A stretch of 64,000 nt of DNA from Spartobacteria bacterium UBA695 (GCA_002298145.1 DBMP01000025.1:124001-188000); one strand, 5' to 3'; shown: positions 15,430 through 25,068, numbered from the stretch's first letter. Numbers and translations: made by a program. The notes: generated from the letters alone by a model not told the origin.

Positions 15430-17880
15430 CTATTTTCCGTCGTCCCAGATGAAGTGCTCCAGTCGCAGGCGCTCCATTTGCCGTTTGGCTTCTTCGGCTC
15501 GCGGGCCTTCGACTCCGGCCATTTTCCGGTAGATGGCGATGGCGCTTTTCCACTGTTCGCGCTTTTCGCTCAGGCGGCAGGCGTCGAATCCGGCTTTGTA
15601 AAACCAAAAGTACTCCTGCGGGTGGGCTGAGCCGATGTCGACGACTTGGTAGTAGGCCGCTAGCGCTTCGTCCAGGCGCCCAAGGAGTTCGAGGCATTGG
15701 CCTTTGTTGTAGAGGGCCCGGTGCAGGACGGTGGCGGGGATGCCCGGTTCGGCGGCCAGTCGCTCGTAGAGGGCGAGGGCTTGTTCGTTGCGCTGGGGGT
15801 CTTTGGTTTTGGCGGCCAGGAGGATGAGGTTGTCGGCTTCGCCTGCGATGGCGGCCCATTTGATTTCGCTCTGGGGGTTGGCCCTCAGGATGTCTTCGTA
15901 GATTTTGACGGCGTCGGATTCGTTGCCGAGGCGCTTCTGGATTTCGGCCAGGTGCAGGCGGGCGTTGAGTTTGAAGGGGCCGTTGCGCGAGGCGACGTCG
16001 CTGAAGAGCCGGATGGCGTCGTCCATGCCGTTGATGCGCTGCATGGAGGCTTGCCCGGCGAGGAATAGGGCGGCTTCGACGAGGGGTGAGTTGGGGTTCT
16101 CTTCGGCGAGGGTCTGGAACTGGCTCTGGGCGCTGGCGAAGTCTCCGATGCGGAAGTAGACTTGGCCAAGTTTCATGCGTACTTCGGCAAGGTGGCCGGT
16201 TTGCTGTAGGGCGGCCTGAGGGTGGCGCTCGATGTAGCTGAGGCAGAGGGCGATGATTTTTTCGTCTTTGGGCGGGTTGGCGGCTTCGGCGACGAAGATG
16301 GCGAGGTAGTCGGCGCCTTCGGCGGTGCTGACGGGGGCCGGGGAGTCGTTGACGACGCGCAGGTAGCGGGCGGCTTCGCCGAGCTGGCCTCCGGCGTAGT
16401 GGAGTTCGGCCAGGGCGAGCTGGGCGTCGGCGGTGCGGGGGTTACCGGGGAAGTCGTGGATGAATTTGCAGAGGGCCTGGTCGGCTTTGGGGTCGCCTTG
16501 GCGGGCGCGCAGGAGGCCTTCTTCGAGGATTAAGCCGGGGCGCAGGGCGCTCTCGGGGTAGAGGCGGCTGAATTCCTGGTAGTCCTGGCCAAAGCGGGTG
16601 AAGTTTCTCTGGTGGAGCCAGGAGAGGGCGGTGTTGTAGCGGGCGAGCTCGGCGAGGTCGGGGGCGTGGTCTCCGGCGCTCCGGTAGATGGTGGCGGCGA
16701 GGACGTATTCACCGGCCTTGAAGTGGGCCTGGGCGGAGGCCATTTCGATTTCGGCCTGGAGTTCCCTGGAGGGGGCGGTGCGGAGGGCTTCGTCGAAGGC
16801 TTTCTGGGCGTCGGCGAATTTGCCGGTGTCGGTGAGGAGGCGGCCGCGCATGAGCAGGGCCTCGGCCAGGAGCGGGTGGCGGGGGAAGCGGGTCGGAAAA
16901 TCGCGCAGGACTTCCAGGGCGCGGTCTGGTTTTTCGTCGCGCAGCAGGCCTTTGGCCCAGTAGTAGGTGGCGTAACCGGCGCGGAGCGAGGGCTCGCGCT
17001 GGGCCCATTTTTGGAGTTCGCCTAGGGAGGCGCTGCTTTCGCCGCTGTAGATGATGTCGAGCTTGCGGAAGAGGGCGTCGAGGGAGGGGCTCTGTTCGTG
17101 TTTCCAGATGTACTGTTCGAGGATGTCGTCGGCGGCGGTGAGGCCGATGAGTTCCGTGCGGGATTCGGTCATCCCGAGGGCAGCGCCGACCATCATGTCG
17201 TTGGAAAGGTTGTGGGGGGCTTGCTGGAGGGCTTCGAACCGGGTGAAGGCTTCGGCGTTGCGGCCCGCGTTGAGGAGCATGCGGGCTTCGAGGTAGTCTT
17301 TCCACTTCCGTTCGCGGTCGCCGAGCGGGGGCTTGAGGCTGTTGAGGACGCCCTGGCAGTCTTTGTCGTTGCCGGTTTCCAGCAGCAGCTCGGCGAGCCG
17401 AAGGGAGACTTCCGGGGGGGCTCCCGCGGCGATGCTTTTGAGGGCGTCGATGGCTTCCGCCGGACGGCCCAGCACCTGGAGGCACTCGGCTTTGCCTGCG
17501 ATGGCCCGGGGCTCTCGGGCGAGATCGGGCAGCGAATAAAGGTTCAGGGCCGCATTCCAGTCTCCGGCGGCGGCGAGGATGCGCGCCTCCAGGAGCGGGG
17601 CCTGCACTTCGGGGTCGCGGGATTGTTTGAGGGCCTCGTCCACGCGGCCCGCGGCTAGGAAGGCCTCGGCAAGGCGGGTTTTCGCCTCGCGGCGGAGGGC
17701 GGGGGCGAGGGGGGCGGAGGCGTTCAACTGCGCCTGGAGCTTTACGACGGCTACTTCGGGCACGCCTTCATCCAGGGCGCGGACGGCTTCGTCCAATGGA
17801 GAGGCGAACCCCCTGGCGACCAGGGCGCTAAAGAGTAACAGAGCCAGCCGAAGCCGGGGATGGAAACAGGGCAAAGTCAT
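15430..17880 (-). CDS. Exported tetratricopeptide-repeat protein
   Basis: An 816-residue protein beginning with a signal peptide (residues 1-27, hydrophobic core LRLALLLFSALVARGFA). The rest is almost entirely helical TPR-like repeats rich in Ala, Leu and Glu; examples are LLEARILAAAGDWNAALNLY and QVYFRIGDFASAQSQFQTLA. The pattern resembles outer-membrane or periplasmic TPR scaffolds of the BamD/YbgF type, which bind other proteins. No enzymatic motif is seen. The function is unknown; a periplasmic scaffold role is inference. It is divergent from the glycosyltransferase gene. Confidence 0.8.
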   Translation of the reverse strand: MTLPCFHPRLRLALLLFSALVARGFASPLDEAVRALDEGVPEVAVVKLQAQLNASAPLAPALRREAKTRLAEAFLAAGRVDEALKQSRDPEVQAPLLEARILAAAGDWNAALNLYSLPDLAREPRAIAGKAECLQVLGRPAEAIDALKSIAAGAPPEVSLRLAELLLETGNDKDCQGVLNSLKPPLGDRERKWKDYLEARMLLNAGRNAEAFTRFEALQQAPHNLSNDMMVGAALGMTESRTELIGLTAADDILEQYIWKHEQSPSLDALFRKLDIIYSGESSASLGELQKWAQREPSLRAGYATYYWAKGLLRDEKPDRALEVLRDFPTRFPRHPLLAEALLMRGRLLTDTGKFADAQKAFDEALRTAPSRELQAEIEMASAQAHFKAGEYVLAATIYRSAGDHAPDLAELARYNTALSWLHQRNFTRFGQDYQEFSRLYPESALRPGLILEEGLLRARQGDPKADQALCKFIHDFPGNPRTADAQLALAELHYAGGQLGEAARYLRVVNDSPAPVSTAEGADYLAIFVAEAANPPKDEKIIALCLSYIERHPQAALQQTGHLAEVRMKLGQVYFRIGDFASAQSQFQTLAEENPNSPLVEAALFLAGQASMQRINGMDDAIRLFSDVASRNGPFKLNARLHLAEIQKRLGNESDAVKIYEDILRANPQSEIKWAAIAGEADNLILLAAKTKDPQRNEQALALYERLAAEPGIPATVLHRALYNKGQCLELLGRLDEALAAYYQVVDIGSAHPQEYFWFYKAGFDACRLSEKREQWKSAIAIYRKMAGVEGPRAEEAKRQMERLRLEHFIWDDGK

Positions 17881-18028
17881 GAGACAGCCCTTTCCATATT
17901 CCAGTTTTCTAAAAAAATGAAGGGAAACGCGCTGGCTCCGTCTAAAAGAGTGAAAGCTTGATTCCCGTTACTAAATTCTTTATAAGAGAAAACCCCGCAT
18001 TTTCCCTTACGCTTCCCTAGAACAGAAT

Positions 18029-19582
18029 ATGAATTTCCCTCCCGTCCGTTCCAAGACGCTCTACTTGATTGCGTTTGCCGCGATTCTGATCTTTTTCGCC
18101 TCCTCGTTAACTACGGATATCGACCGCCCGTGGGTCAACCAGATCGACTTCAACGGCGCGGTCTGGTCCCAGGCGGCCCATAACATCCTGCGCGCGGGGC
18201 TTTTCGAGACGCAGGGGGCTTCCACTGCTTTCTACTTCGGCCCGCTGCCGATCCCCAACCGTGGGTACTACCTCCACCATCCGCCGCTTCTGCACCTGGC
18301 TGTGGCGGCGATGTTCGCGGTGTTCGGGGAGCACGAATGGGCGGCCCGGGCTGTGCCGATCGCCTGCATGATGGCGAGCGTCGTTCTGCTCTGGCTCTTG
18401 GTGAATCACACGATGGGGCCGCGCACGGCGACGTTCACAGCGGCGGCGTTCGTGGGGCTGCCGATGACGCTGCGCTACGGCCCGATGGTTAATTTTGAGC
18501 CGATGGTGCTGACGCTGATCCTGCTGGCGCTGCTCTCGCTACGCTACTGGGAGACCACTGGCCGGGCGCTGTGGAAATACCTCTTTTTCGGAGCCTTGCT
18601 CACGGGCATGTGGGTGGACTGGGCGATGCACCTCTTCGCGATTGTGATTTTCGCCTGGTGGATGACCCGCCCGGGGCGGCCTCAGCGCCGCTTGGCCTGG
18701 GCGGTGCTGATTGTCACGGCCATTTCCGGCGCGCTTTACTTGATCCATACGCAGATCCTGCGGCCCGACGCTCTCAAGGACCTGCAAAATACGTTCCTGG
18801 TCCGGGTGGCTTCCGACGAGAAATATAAATTCACCTTCGCCCAGTGGCTGAGCCGCGTCAGCCGGAGCGCGCTCAATCATTACCTCTGGATCGGCATTAT
18901 CCCGGCAGTAATCGGGTCGGTAATCACCTGGAAGCGCCGCCATGAGGAAGGCTTCCGCTGGATGGGCTGGGCGGCCTTTACCGTCGCCGCCATGGACGCC
19001 ATTTTCGTCGGCGTATTCCAGAACGACTCGTACATCCACGAATACATCGCCTTTTACTTCATCATGCCCGTGGCCGTGATGATCGGCATCGCGCTCAACG
19101 AGGCCTCGCTCGCTGCGGAACGCCTCGGCAAATGGCGCGCGCTGGGGTATGCGTGCGTCTGGATCTTCACCATCGCCGCCATCGGTGCGGGCGAGGCGCA
19201 AACGACCTCCATGGCCGGGCGCTTCTGCATCCTGGACCCGGCAAGCAACAAGACGGAGCCGGAAACCCTGATCCCGCAGCTTGGCGCGGCGATCCGTAAG
19301 CATTTCTCCCCGAAGACCCGCGTGCTCTGCAACTTCATGCCTTACTACGGGCCGCACCTCCTGTACTACGCCGAGCGCGAAATGGCCCCGAACCTCGCCG
19401 ATCCGCGCGACTGGAAGCCGTACATCCAGGAGAACAAGGGAACTGAAATGGGCGGCATTGTCTGGATGGGCGACGAGGACGCCCCCGCCATCATCGCCAA
19501 TCTGCCCCCGGGCAAGAAGGAGTTCGTGCGGCTGGAGAACGAGAGCTTCTGCGTCTGGACGCCCGGGCCCCGGCGGTTCTAG
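18029..19582 (+). CDS. GT-C family membrane glycosyltransferase (PMT/ArnT-like)
   Basis: A 517-residue protein with roughly nine or ten membrane helices. It follows the GT39/GT83-type layout: an Asp-containing first periplasmic loop (TTDIDRPWVNQIDFNGAVWS), then HHPPLLHLAVAAMFAVFGEHEWAAR, the family's typical pattern before the second helix pair. Such enzymes move a sugar from a polyprenyl-phosphate donor to a lipid, protein or glycan on the outer face of the membrane. Its substrate cannot be inferred. RlmH follows after 29 bases on the same strand, so the two may be co-transcribed. ATG at 18029. Confidence 0.8.
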   Translation: MNFPPVRSKTLYLIAFAAILIFFASSLTTDIDRPWVNQIDFNGAVWSQAAHNILRAGLFETQGASTAFYFGPLPIPNRGYYLHHPPLLHLAVAAMFAVFGEHEWAARAVPIACMMASVVLLWLLVNHTMGPRTATFTAAAFVGLPMTLRYGPMVNFEPMVLTLILLALLSLRYWETTGRALWKYLFFGALLTGMWVDWAMHLFAIVIFAWWMTRPGRPQRRLAWAVLIVTAISGALYLIHTQILRPDALKDLQNTFLVRVASDEKYKFTFAQWLSRVSRSALNHYLWIGIIPAVIGSVITWKRRHEEGFRWMGWAAFTVAAMDAIFVGVFQNDSYIHEYIAFYFIMPVAVMIGIALNEASLAAERLGKWRALGYACVWIFTIAAIGAGEAQTTSMAGRFCILDPASNKTEPETLIPQLGAAIRKHFSPKTRVLCNFMPYYGPHLLYYAEREMAPNLADPRDWKPYIQENKGTEMGGIVWMGDEDAPAIIANLPPGKKEFVRLENESFCVWTPGPRRF

Positions 19583-19611
19583 GGGCCCCAACCGCGCCCT
19601 TACCGCGCCCG

Positions 19612-20052
19612 ATGCACTGGAATCTCCTGGCCATTGGCAAACCGAAGCTCGCCTACGCGAAGGAGGGCATTGAGGAGTATGCAAAGCGCATGAAGGGCTT
19701 TGCACCGGTGAATATCGATTACCTGAAGGCCTCCACGCGCGAGGCCGAGAGCGCCCTGCTACGCCAGCGCAGTGAGGGATGTTTCCGCATCGTCCTGGAC
19801 GAACGCGGCGAGGAGCCCACGAGCCGCGAACTGGCCCAAAAGGTGGCGTTATGGGAGCGCGAGAGCGTCAAATCAGTGGCTATTCTGATCGGCGGGGCCG
19901 ACGGACATACGCCGGAGCTGCGGCAATCAGCCAACTGGACCTGGGCCTTGAGCAAACTGACGCTCCAGCACGAGCTGGCCCTCGTGGTCCTCTGCGAGCA
20001 GATCTACCGCGCCTACTCCATTAAGGCGGGGCTCCCCTACCACCGGGATTAG
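19612..20052 (+). CDS. rlmH: 23S rRNA pseudouridine-1915 N3-methyltransferase RlmH
   Basis: A 146-residue SPOUT methyltransferase. The knotted SAM-binding region has VAILIGGADGHTPEL, and the C-terminus LTLQHELALVVLCEQIYRAY...LPYHRD fits the RlmH signature (family consensus HQLxRVLLxEQIYRAxxIxxGxPYH). It methylates the pseudouridine in helix 69 of 23S rRNA using SAM. The family's usual length is about 155 residues. ATG at 19612 lies 29 bases after the glycosyltransferase stop. A hairpin terminator follows at 20100. Confidence 0.93.
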   Translation: MHWNLLAIGKPKLAYAKEGIEEYAKRMKGFAPVNIDYLKASTREAESALLRQRSEGCFRIVLDERGEEPTSRELAQKVALWERESVKSVAILIGGADGHTPELRQSANWTWALSKLTLQHELALVVLCEQIYRAYSIKAGLPYHRD

Positions 20053-20099
20053 GGGACAGCGCCGCCAGCGCTCATTTGACAAGGCGGTGAACTTATAAA

Positions 20100-20125
20100 G
20101 TGACCGCGAGGGTCACAATTTTCTT
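20100..20125 (+). terminator. Hairpin terminator after rlmH
   Basis: GTGACC (20100-20105) and GGTCAC (20111-20116) form a 6-bp stem with a five-base loop, followed by AATTTTCTT. Confidence 0.6.
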
Positions 20126-20163
20126 GGGCCCTACCGTGAAAACAACCTCATGATTCGCTACCT

Positions 20164-20346
20164 TTATGTCGCCAGGGTAAACGTGCGGGCCTCGTTCTCC
20201 AGCGCCTCGTTCTCCTTAAGCCCGCCGCTGATGACCGCAAAGTTACGCCTTCCGCTGGAAACCCCAGCAAAACGGACCATTGGGAAAGTCAGGTGCGGGA
20301 AATAATGGTAGGGGTTCGCCTCGTCGCGGGCAATGCGGCGCTCCAC
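20164..20346 (-). pseudogene. Possible gene fragment, unrecognised
   Basis: The gap between rlmH and the VF530 gene (20126-20411) holds one minus-strand frame whose translation looks protein-like (EANPYHYFPHLTFPMVRFAG, ending ENEARTFTLAT). It starts at a GTG just after a stop, without a clear ribosome site, so it may be the tail of a decayed gene. I do not recognise it. Confidence 0.2.
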
Positions 20347-20411
20347 GACGTCAAAGGGAGCTTACATCGTCTTGACCTTCAGATATAAACCGTGGAGCTT
20401 CTACCCTCAGC

Positions 20412-20666
20412 ATGACCGATTCCCAATCCAAAGACCCACTTCATGGCGTGACGCTGGAAATGATCCTCACGCGACTGGTCGACTATTACGGTTGGGAGGA
20501 AATGGGCCAAAGGATAAATATCCGGTGCTTCAATTTCGACCCGAGCATCAAATCGAGTTTACAGTTTTTACGCAGAACTCCATGGGCCAGAACAAAAGTG
20601 GAAGAGCTGTATCTGCGATATGTTCGGCTCTCTGCCCGACAAGCATCACCTCGGGATGACGCTTAA
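20412..20666 (+). CDS. VF530-family small DNA-binding protein (DUF2132)
   Basis: An 84-residue protein that matches the VF530/DUF2132 family closely: DPLHGVTLEMILTRLVDYYG, WEEMGQRINIRCF, then IKSSLQFLRRTPWARTKVEELYL. The family is described as a small alpha-helical DNA-binding fold of unknown role. It stands alone, upstream of and convergent with the end-joining operon. The 90 bases after it hold a short minus-strand frame (ending LALERGAETVTA) that may be a decayed gene tail. Confidence 0.85.
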   Translation: MTDSQSKDPLHGVTLEMILTRLVDYYGWEEMGQRINIRCFNFDPSIKSSLQFLRRTPWARTKVEELYLRYVRLSARQASPRDDA

Positions 20667-20759
20667 GCAGTCACCGTTTCTGCCCCGCGCTCAAGCGCCA
20701 GTCGCTCCGCCGCCTGCCCCACCTTCGCGGCAAGCGGGACAGCAGTCTCCCGATTCAGC

Positions 20760-21815
20760 CTACAGCCCGCTTAAATGCCGAAATGACGTAGGGATGGGCA
20801 ATAATAGATGCCACGGGGCGCAGACCCAAGGTTTAGGTCGGATCGTTTGAGGAAGTAGTGCACATTGTGAGGTCGCTTTTCTGTGTTTGTTTGGCGTAAC
20901 AGAGGAAAGCGAAGGCAGGTGCTGCTTAAGTGTTAGCACATCGGCAAAAAGATCGCCTTGCTTTTCGACGCGATTCAACACTTCGTCTGAGAGAAAGCGC
21001 AGGGAGTCCGCCCTATTTGTCTTGAGGCAGCGGGTCACTTCGGACCATGTCACGGGGGTGGAAACGGATGGCTTGGAATTTGCGCGTAGCGAATAAACGC
21101 TAACGGTCGTTTTGTGGTCGTCGTTTTGGCTCCAGTCGATGAACACCTTGCCGCGCCGCAACGGCTTTTGCATGCGGGAGACAATCGCCTCGGGATGTTT
21201 CCCTTCCAAATGCTCGGCCACTGCGCGGGCAAATAGCTTTGTATTGGAATAGCTGACGGCGGTATTGAGGGGGGCGAAAATCTGCAATCCTTTCGAGCCG
21301 GATGTTTTGGGAAAGCTCTTCACTCCAAGGCAGTCCAGCAGTTCTTTGATCCACAACGCCACCTGGCAGCAATGCACGATGTCGGTGCGCGGGCCGGGGT
21401 CGAGATCAAAAGCCAGAGCCGTGGGGCGCTCCATGGCCGGAGCGCGGTGCAAAAAAGGGTGCAATTCAAGGTCGGCAAGATTGGCGGCCCACAACAAAGC
21501 GGGAAGATCGTTCAGCACGCAGTAATGAATGGGCCCTTTTTCATCCGTGGGAACTCTGACGGTTTTCACCCATTGGGGGCGGTGGGACGGGCATTGCTTT
21601 TCGTAGAAAAAAAGGCCTTCCACGCCGTCGGGATAACGCTTCAAAGTGATGGGGCGATCGTGCAAGTGAGGCATCAAAACGGGAGCAATGCGGATGTAGT
21701 AATCAATGACTTGCGCTTTGGTGAACCCGACCTCCGGGTACATCACTTTTTCGAGATTCGATACCGGAACACTGCACCCATTAACTTCCAATACTTGCAT
21801 GCGCCTGCGTGTCAT
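20760..21815 (-). CDS. LigD polymerase/primase domain (stand-alone)
   Basis: A 351-residue archaeo-eukaryotic-primase-like polymerase of the LigD POL family, which fills gaps during non-homologous end joining. Recognisable pieces are VSNLEKVMYPEVGFTKAQ, ITLKRYPDGVEGLFFYEKQ, and the metal-binding DLDPG in LAFDLDPGPRTD, followed by TSGSKGLQIFAPL. Its ATG overlaps the stop of the ligase gene (ATGA at 21812-21815). POL is therefore a separate polypeptide in the same order as in fused LigD (PE-LIG-POL). The last 45 residues are not conserved-looking. Confidence 0.9.
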   Translation of the reverse strand: MTRRRMQVLEVNGCSVPVSNLEKVMYPEVGFTKAQVIDYYIRIAPVLMPHLHDRPITLKRYPDGVEGLFFYEKQCPSHRPQWVKTVRVPTDEKGPIHYCVLNDLPALLWAANLADLELHPFLHRAPAMERPTALAFDLDPGPRTDIVHCCQVALWIKELLDCLGVKSFPKTSGSKGLQIFAPLNTAVSYSNTKLFARAVAEHLEGKHPEAIVSRMQKPLRRGKVFIDWSQNDDHKTTVSVYSLRANSKPSVSTPVTWSEVTRCLKTNRADSLRFLSDEVLNRVEKQGDLFADVLTLKQHLPSLSSVTPNKHRKATSQCALLPQTIRPKPWVCAPWHLLLPIPTSFRHLSGL

Positions 21816-23320
21816 ATCGGGGCGGCCTTTTCACGGATGACTTCCCTTGCATTTTTGTCATTGCGGAGCCCAAGGAAAGCGCCTTGCCGCAACTTCCCGT
21901 CGCGGGTCCATTCGGAAAAGCGGATCTGGCATACCAGCGTGGGCTCCACCCAGTTCGCCTTCCGCACGGCGCTGGGGAGAGCCTGAAACGGGCAAGCATC
22001 GTACTTTAGCGATTGAAGTTTATGGTAAAGTTTCGCCAATGTCTTCGCCGTAAATCCCGTGCCAACTTTGCCTGCAAACTGAAGATATCCTCCTCGGTAA
22101 TACCCGACTAGGAGCGCGCCGAAGTGCAGCCGGGTGCCAGCCGGAGGCGTATAGCCGCCGATGACAAATTCCTGTTCCTGCACGCATTTGAGTTTGATCC
22201 ATTGGCGGCTTCGTCGGCCCGATTCATAGATGGAATCGGCTTTCTTGCCGATGATCCCCTCGAGTCCACGGTTTCGGACCTCCCTCAGCAACTCCCGGGG
22301 ATCGCCATGAATTTCCGCGGAAAAGCGCAGCGGATCGACGACTCCCTTTAGAACTTTCTGTAAGCGCGTGCGGCGTTGATGAAGCGGTTCTTTTTGCAAA
22401 TCCGCTCCCGCTTCCGCCAAAAGATCGAAGATATAGAAAAATAATGCCGGGGGTTCTTTGCCCATTTCCCTCGATTGCAATTGCTGGAAAGACGGCCGCC
22501 CTTGCGAATCCAACGCTACGATTTCGCCGTCGAGAGCCATACTTTCGCCGGGGAGCGCGGCGACCGCCTCGGCGATTTCTGGAAAGTGCAATGGTTTGCC
22601 ATTGCGAGAAAGCAGCCGCACATTTGTTCCGTCTTTCAGGGCAAGCGCCCGGTAACCGTCAAATTTCAGTTCGTACCGCCAATCACCACGCGGCGGTTCT
22701 GAAACAAGCGTGGCCAGCATGGGCGGGTGGAATGATATGCGCGCTTTTTGTCGTTGTTGCTCGCGGGCGATCCCCTCCATCGTCCGGCCAGTGATCGCCG
22801 ACTCATTTTCCTTTTTCTGCGAGACCGGGCGCATGCTTTCGCCGCTTTTGATCAGCAGCCAGTTTTCCGCATCGCGTCGAATGAGGGTCCATTCCCCTTT
22901 CAGCTTTTCGCCGTGAAGGACAAAATGTAATTTCCCCGCAGCCAAATCTTTTGCGGGATGACCGCTTGGCACATCGTAGGTACCCTTGTCCCAAACCATC
23001 ACCGTGCCGCCACCATATTGGCCCTTGGGAATCACGCCTTCAAAGTCAGCATACGCCAGCGGATGATCTTCCACGGCAACAGCCAGATGTTTTTCCGCGC
23101 GCTTGTAGGGCATTCCTTTAGGAACGGCCCATGATTTGAGTGTCCCGCCAAGCTCAAGCCGGAGATCGTAGTGAAGGCGCGATGCATCATGCTTTTGGAG
23201 GACAAAATGATGAAGGCTTTTCTTTCCGGTGTCTCCATTAGCGCGTTTTTCGCTCGCGCGGCCTTTCGGTTCAGCCGTGCGGGAAAAATCGCGCTTATGG
23301 GTATAGCTGCGAATCGACAT
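21812..23320 (-). CDS. ligD: NHEJ DNA ligase D, phosphoesterase plus ligase domains
   Basis: A 502-residue protein. The N-terminal 3'-phosphoesterase domain (about 30-160) has FVLQKHDASRLHYDLRLELG. The ATP-dependent ligase domain follows, with the adenylated lysine in ELKFDGYRALALKDG and motif IV-like GLEGIIGKKADSIYESGRR; the OB fold is C-terminal (PPAGTRLHFGALLVGYY). It seals double-strand breaks bridged by Ku. The polymerase domain is absent here and encoded by the next, overlapping gene. The gap to ku is 18 bases. Confidence 0.93.
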   Translation of the reverse strand: MSIRSYTHKRDFSRTAEPKGRASEKRANGDTGKKSLHHFVLQKHDASRLHYDLRLELGGTLKSWAVPKGMPYKRAEKHLAVAVEDHPLAYADFEGVIPKGQYGGGTVMVWDKGTYDVPSGHPAKDLAAGKLHFVLHGEKLKGEWTLIRRDAENWLLIKSGESMRPVSQKKENESAITGRTMEGIAREQQRQKARISFHPPMLATLVSEPPRGDWRYELKFDGYRALALKDGTNVRLLSRNGKPLHFPEIAEAVAALPGESMALDGEIVALDSQGRPSFQQLQSREMGKEPPALFFYIFDLLAEAGADLQKEPLHQRRTRLQKVLKGVVDPLRFSAEIHGDPRELLREVRNRGLEGIIGKKADSIYESGRRSRQWIKLKCVQEQEFVIGGYTPPAGTRLHFGALLVGYYRGGYLQFAGKVGTGFTAKTLAKLYHKLQSLKYDACPFQALPSAVRKANWVEPTLVCQIRFSEWTRDGKLRQGAFLGLRNDKNAREVIREKAAPI

Positions 23321-23338
23321 GAGATGTCCTTGGCTCGC

Positions 23339-24187
23339 TCAAGCTCTTCTTGTGCGCGATGGCTTGGCGGGGCTTGGGGAACGCGCCACACGCTTTCTCC
23401 GGGCAACACGCTTCCGCCCCGACTCATCCAGACTCTTTTGCAATACGGAGACCAGATCGATCACATTGGTCGGCTTGATCCGATGTATCGGATGCGGGCC
23501 GGCCCGTTCGCCTTTCTCGATCTTTTCCTTGATAACGGCTTCCAGCGCTTTTCGGTATTCATCCTCAAAAGCGTCCGGCTTCCACGGCTCCGACATGGAA
23601 TCGATGAGCGACTCAGCCATTTGCAGCTCCTTTTTCCCGATCGCGGTTGTCGTTGGGACCTTGAATTCATCCACATGGCGCAACTCATCGGCAAAGTGCA
23701 TCAACTCCAGCATGAGGCCGTTTTCCTGCGGCTTGATCGCAGCCAGGTGCTGGCGGGTTTTGATCACGACTCGCGCGATGGCAATTTTATTGCTGGCCTG
23801 CAATGCATCCCGCAACAGCACATAGGCTTTATCGCCCCCCTTTTGCGGTTCCATGTAATACGGCTTTTGGAAAAACACGGGATTCACTTCCGCCAGCTTT
23901 ACAAAACAGGCGATGTCCACGGTTTGTGTCGCCTCGACATCCACGCGCTTGAAATCCTCATCCTTTAGAATGACGAACTTTCCAGATTCATACTCGTAGC
24001 CTTTGACGATTTGATCCCACGGCACCTCCTTGCCGTCCGCTTCAGCCACGCGCCTGTAATTAACCGGACTATGGTCTGTTTTGCGCAAAAGACGAAATTT
24101 TATCTCCTCCGTTTTCGTGGCAGAATAAAGCGCGATGGGAATATTCACCAAGCCAAAACTGATCGAGCCCTTCCAAATGGCATTCAT
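23339..24187 (-). CDS. ku: DNA end-binding protein Ku
   Basis: A 282-residue bacterial Ku that forms a homodimeric ring on broken DNA ends and recruits LigD. It begins with the highly typical MNAIWKGSISFGLVNIPIAL and contains KGYEYESGKFVILKDEDFKR and YYMEPQKGGDKAYVLLRDAL. The C-terminal tail is Lys/Arg-rich, as expected for the DNA- and LigD-contacting extension. Its start overlaps the DUF72 stop (ATGA at 24184-24187), so the four genes DUF72-ku-ligD-POL are tightly linked in one operon. Confidence 0.95.
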   Translation of the reverse strand: MNAIWKGSISFGLVNIPIALYSATKTEEIKFRLLRKTDHSPVNYRRVAEADGKEVPWDQIVKGYEYESGKFVILKDEDFKRVDVEATQTVDIACFVKLAEVNPVFFQKPYYMEPQKGGDKAYVLLRDALQASNKIAIARVVIKTRQHLAAIKPQENGLMLELMHFADELRHVDEFKVPTTTAIGKKELQMAESLIDSMSEPWKPDAFEDEYRKALEAVIKEKIEKGERAGPHPIHRIKPTNVIDLVSVLQKSLDESGRKRVARRKRVARSPSPAKPSRTRRA

Positions 24188-25068
24188 TCTTCGCTCCTTT
24201 CTTTGAGCCCAAGCCGATGCGCCAGCGCGATGGCATCGAACGGAGCCTTCACTTTGATGTCGTTGTCGAAATAGACGAACACATCGCGTCCATTAGGCGC
24301 GGATTTGCCGCCTGGGCAAATACAATGAGTCCGAATAGGCGTGCCGCCGTCGGCCCAGGTCCGAATCTTCCGAGCCCATTCTTTTAGCGCCGCTTCCGTA
24401 TAGCCGCTGGCATAAAGCTCCTTGTCTCCATGCAAACGCAGATAAACAAAGTCGCTGGTGACATCCTCCATGAAAGGCCATTTCCCGGCGGTATCCGCGA
24501 CGACCAGTGCTATTCCATATTCCCGCAGTAGCTCGATGAATTCCTTTGTTTCAAACGAGGAATGCCGGACTTCCATCGCATAGCGCAGCGGCCGATCGTC
24601 CTGGTTTTCCGGCCCCCCTTCTTCGCCAAATTTGTTTTCGTAAAGCCGGGCCAGGCGAGCGGCGGCGGCTGTATCTTTCGGGAGCATCTCGAAGAAAGCG
24701 AGTAATAGCTTCGGGTCAAACCGAAAACTGGGAGGGAACTGCCACAGAATCGGTCCTAATTTATGCCTCAAGCAAAGCGGGCCGGATGCGAAAAAATGGG
24801 ATAGCGGTTCTTCCACATCCCGGAGCCGCCGGATATGGGTGATGTAGCGGTTGGCCTTGACGGAAAACTGGAAATCGTCCGGCGTGGCGGCGGCCCAGGC
24901 TTTATAACTTGCGGGCCGCTGCAACGCGTAAAAAGTGCCATTGATCTCGATGGAATTCAGCTGCCGCGACGCGTATTCCAGTTCTTGCTTTTGCGGCAGC
25001 CCCTTTGGGAAAAAAACGCCGCGCCACGGAGCAAAAGTCCATCCTGAAATGCCGATGCGCAGAGCCAT
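24184..25068 (-). CDS. DUF72 (YecE-like) protein at the head of the NHEJ operon
   Basis: A 294-residue TIM-barrel-like DUF72 protein. Features are RIGISGWTFAPWRGVFFPKG at the start, LNSIEINGTFYALQRPASYK, and the later VYLRLHGDKELYASGYTEAAL with a final VFVYFDNDIKVKAPFDA. The biochemical role of the family is not established. It overlaps ku by four bases, so it is co-translated with the end-joining genes, which suggests a link to DNA repair or sporadic stress survival. The start ATG is at 25068. Confidence 0.88.
   Translation of the reverse strand: MALRIGISGWTFAPWRGVFFPKGLPQKQELEYASRQLNSIEINGTFYALQRPASYKAWAAATPDDFQFSVKANRYITHIRRLRDVEEPLSHFFASGPLCLRHKLGPILWQFPPSFRFDPKLLLAFFEMLPKDTAAAARLARLYENKFGEEGGPENQDDRPLRYAMEVRHSSFETKEFIELLREYGIALVVADTAGKWPFMEDVTSDFVYLRLHGDKELYASGYTEAALKEWARKIRTWADGGTPIRTHCICPGGKSAPNGRDVFVYFDNDIKVKAPFDAIALAHRLGLKERSEE

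Noticed and set aside
20667..20759. Short minus-strand frame ending LALERGAETVTA
   Set aside because: About 28 codons with no start or family; possibly a gene tail, but not enough to call separately.
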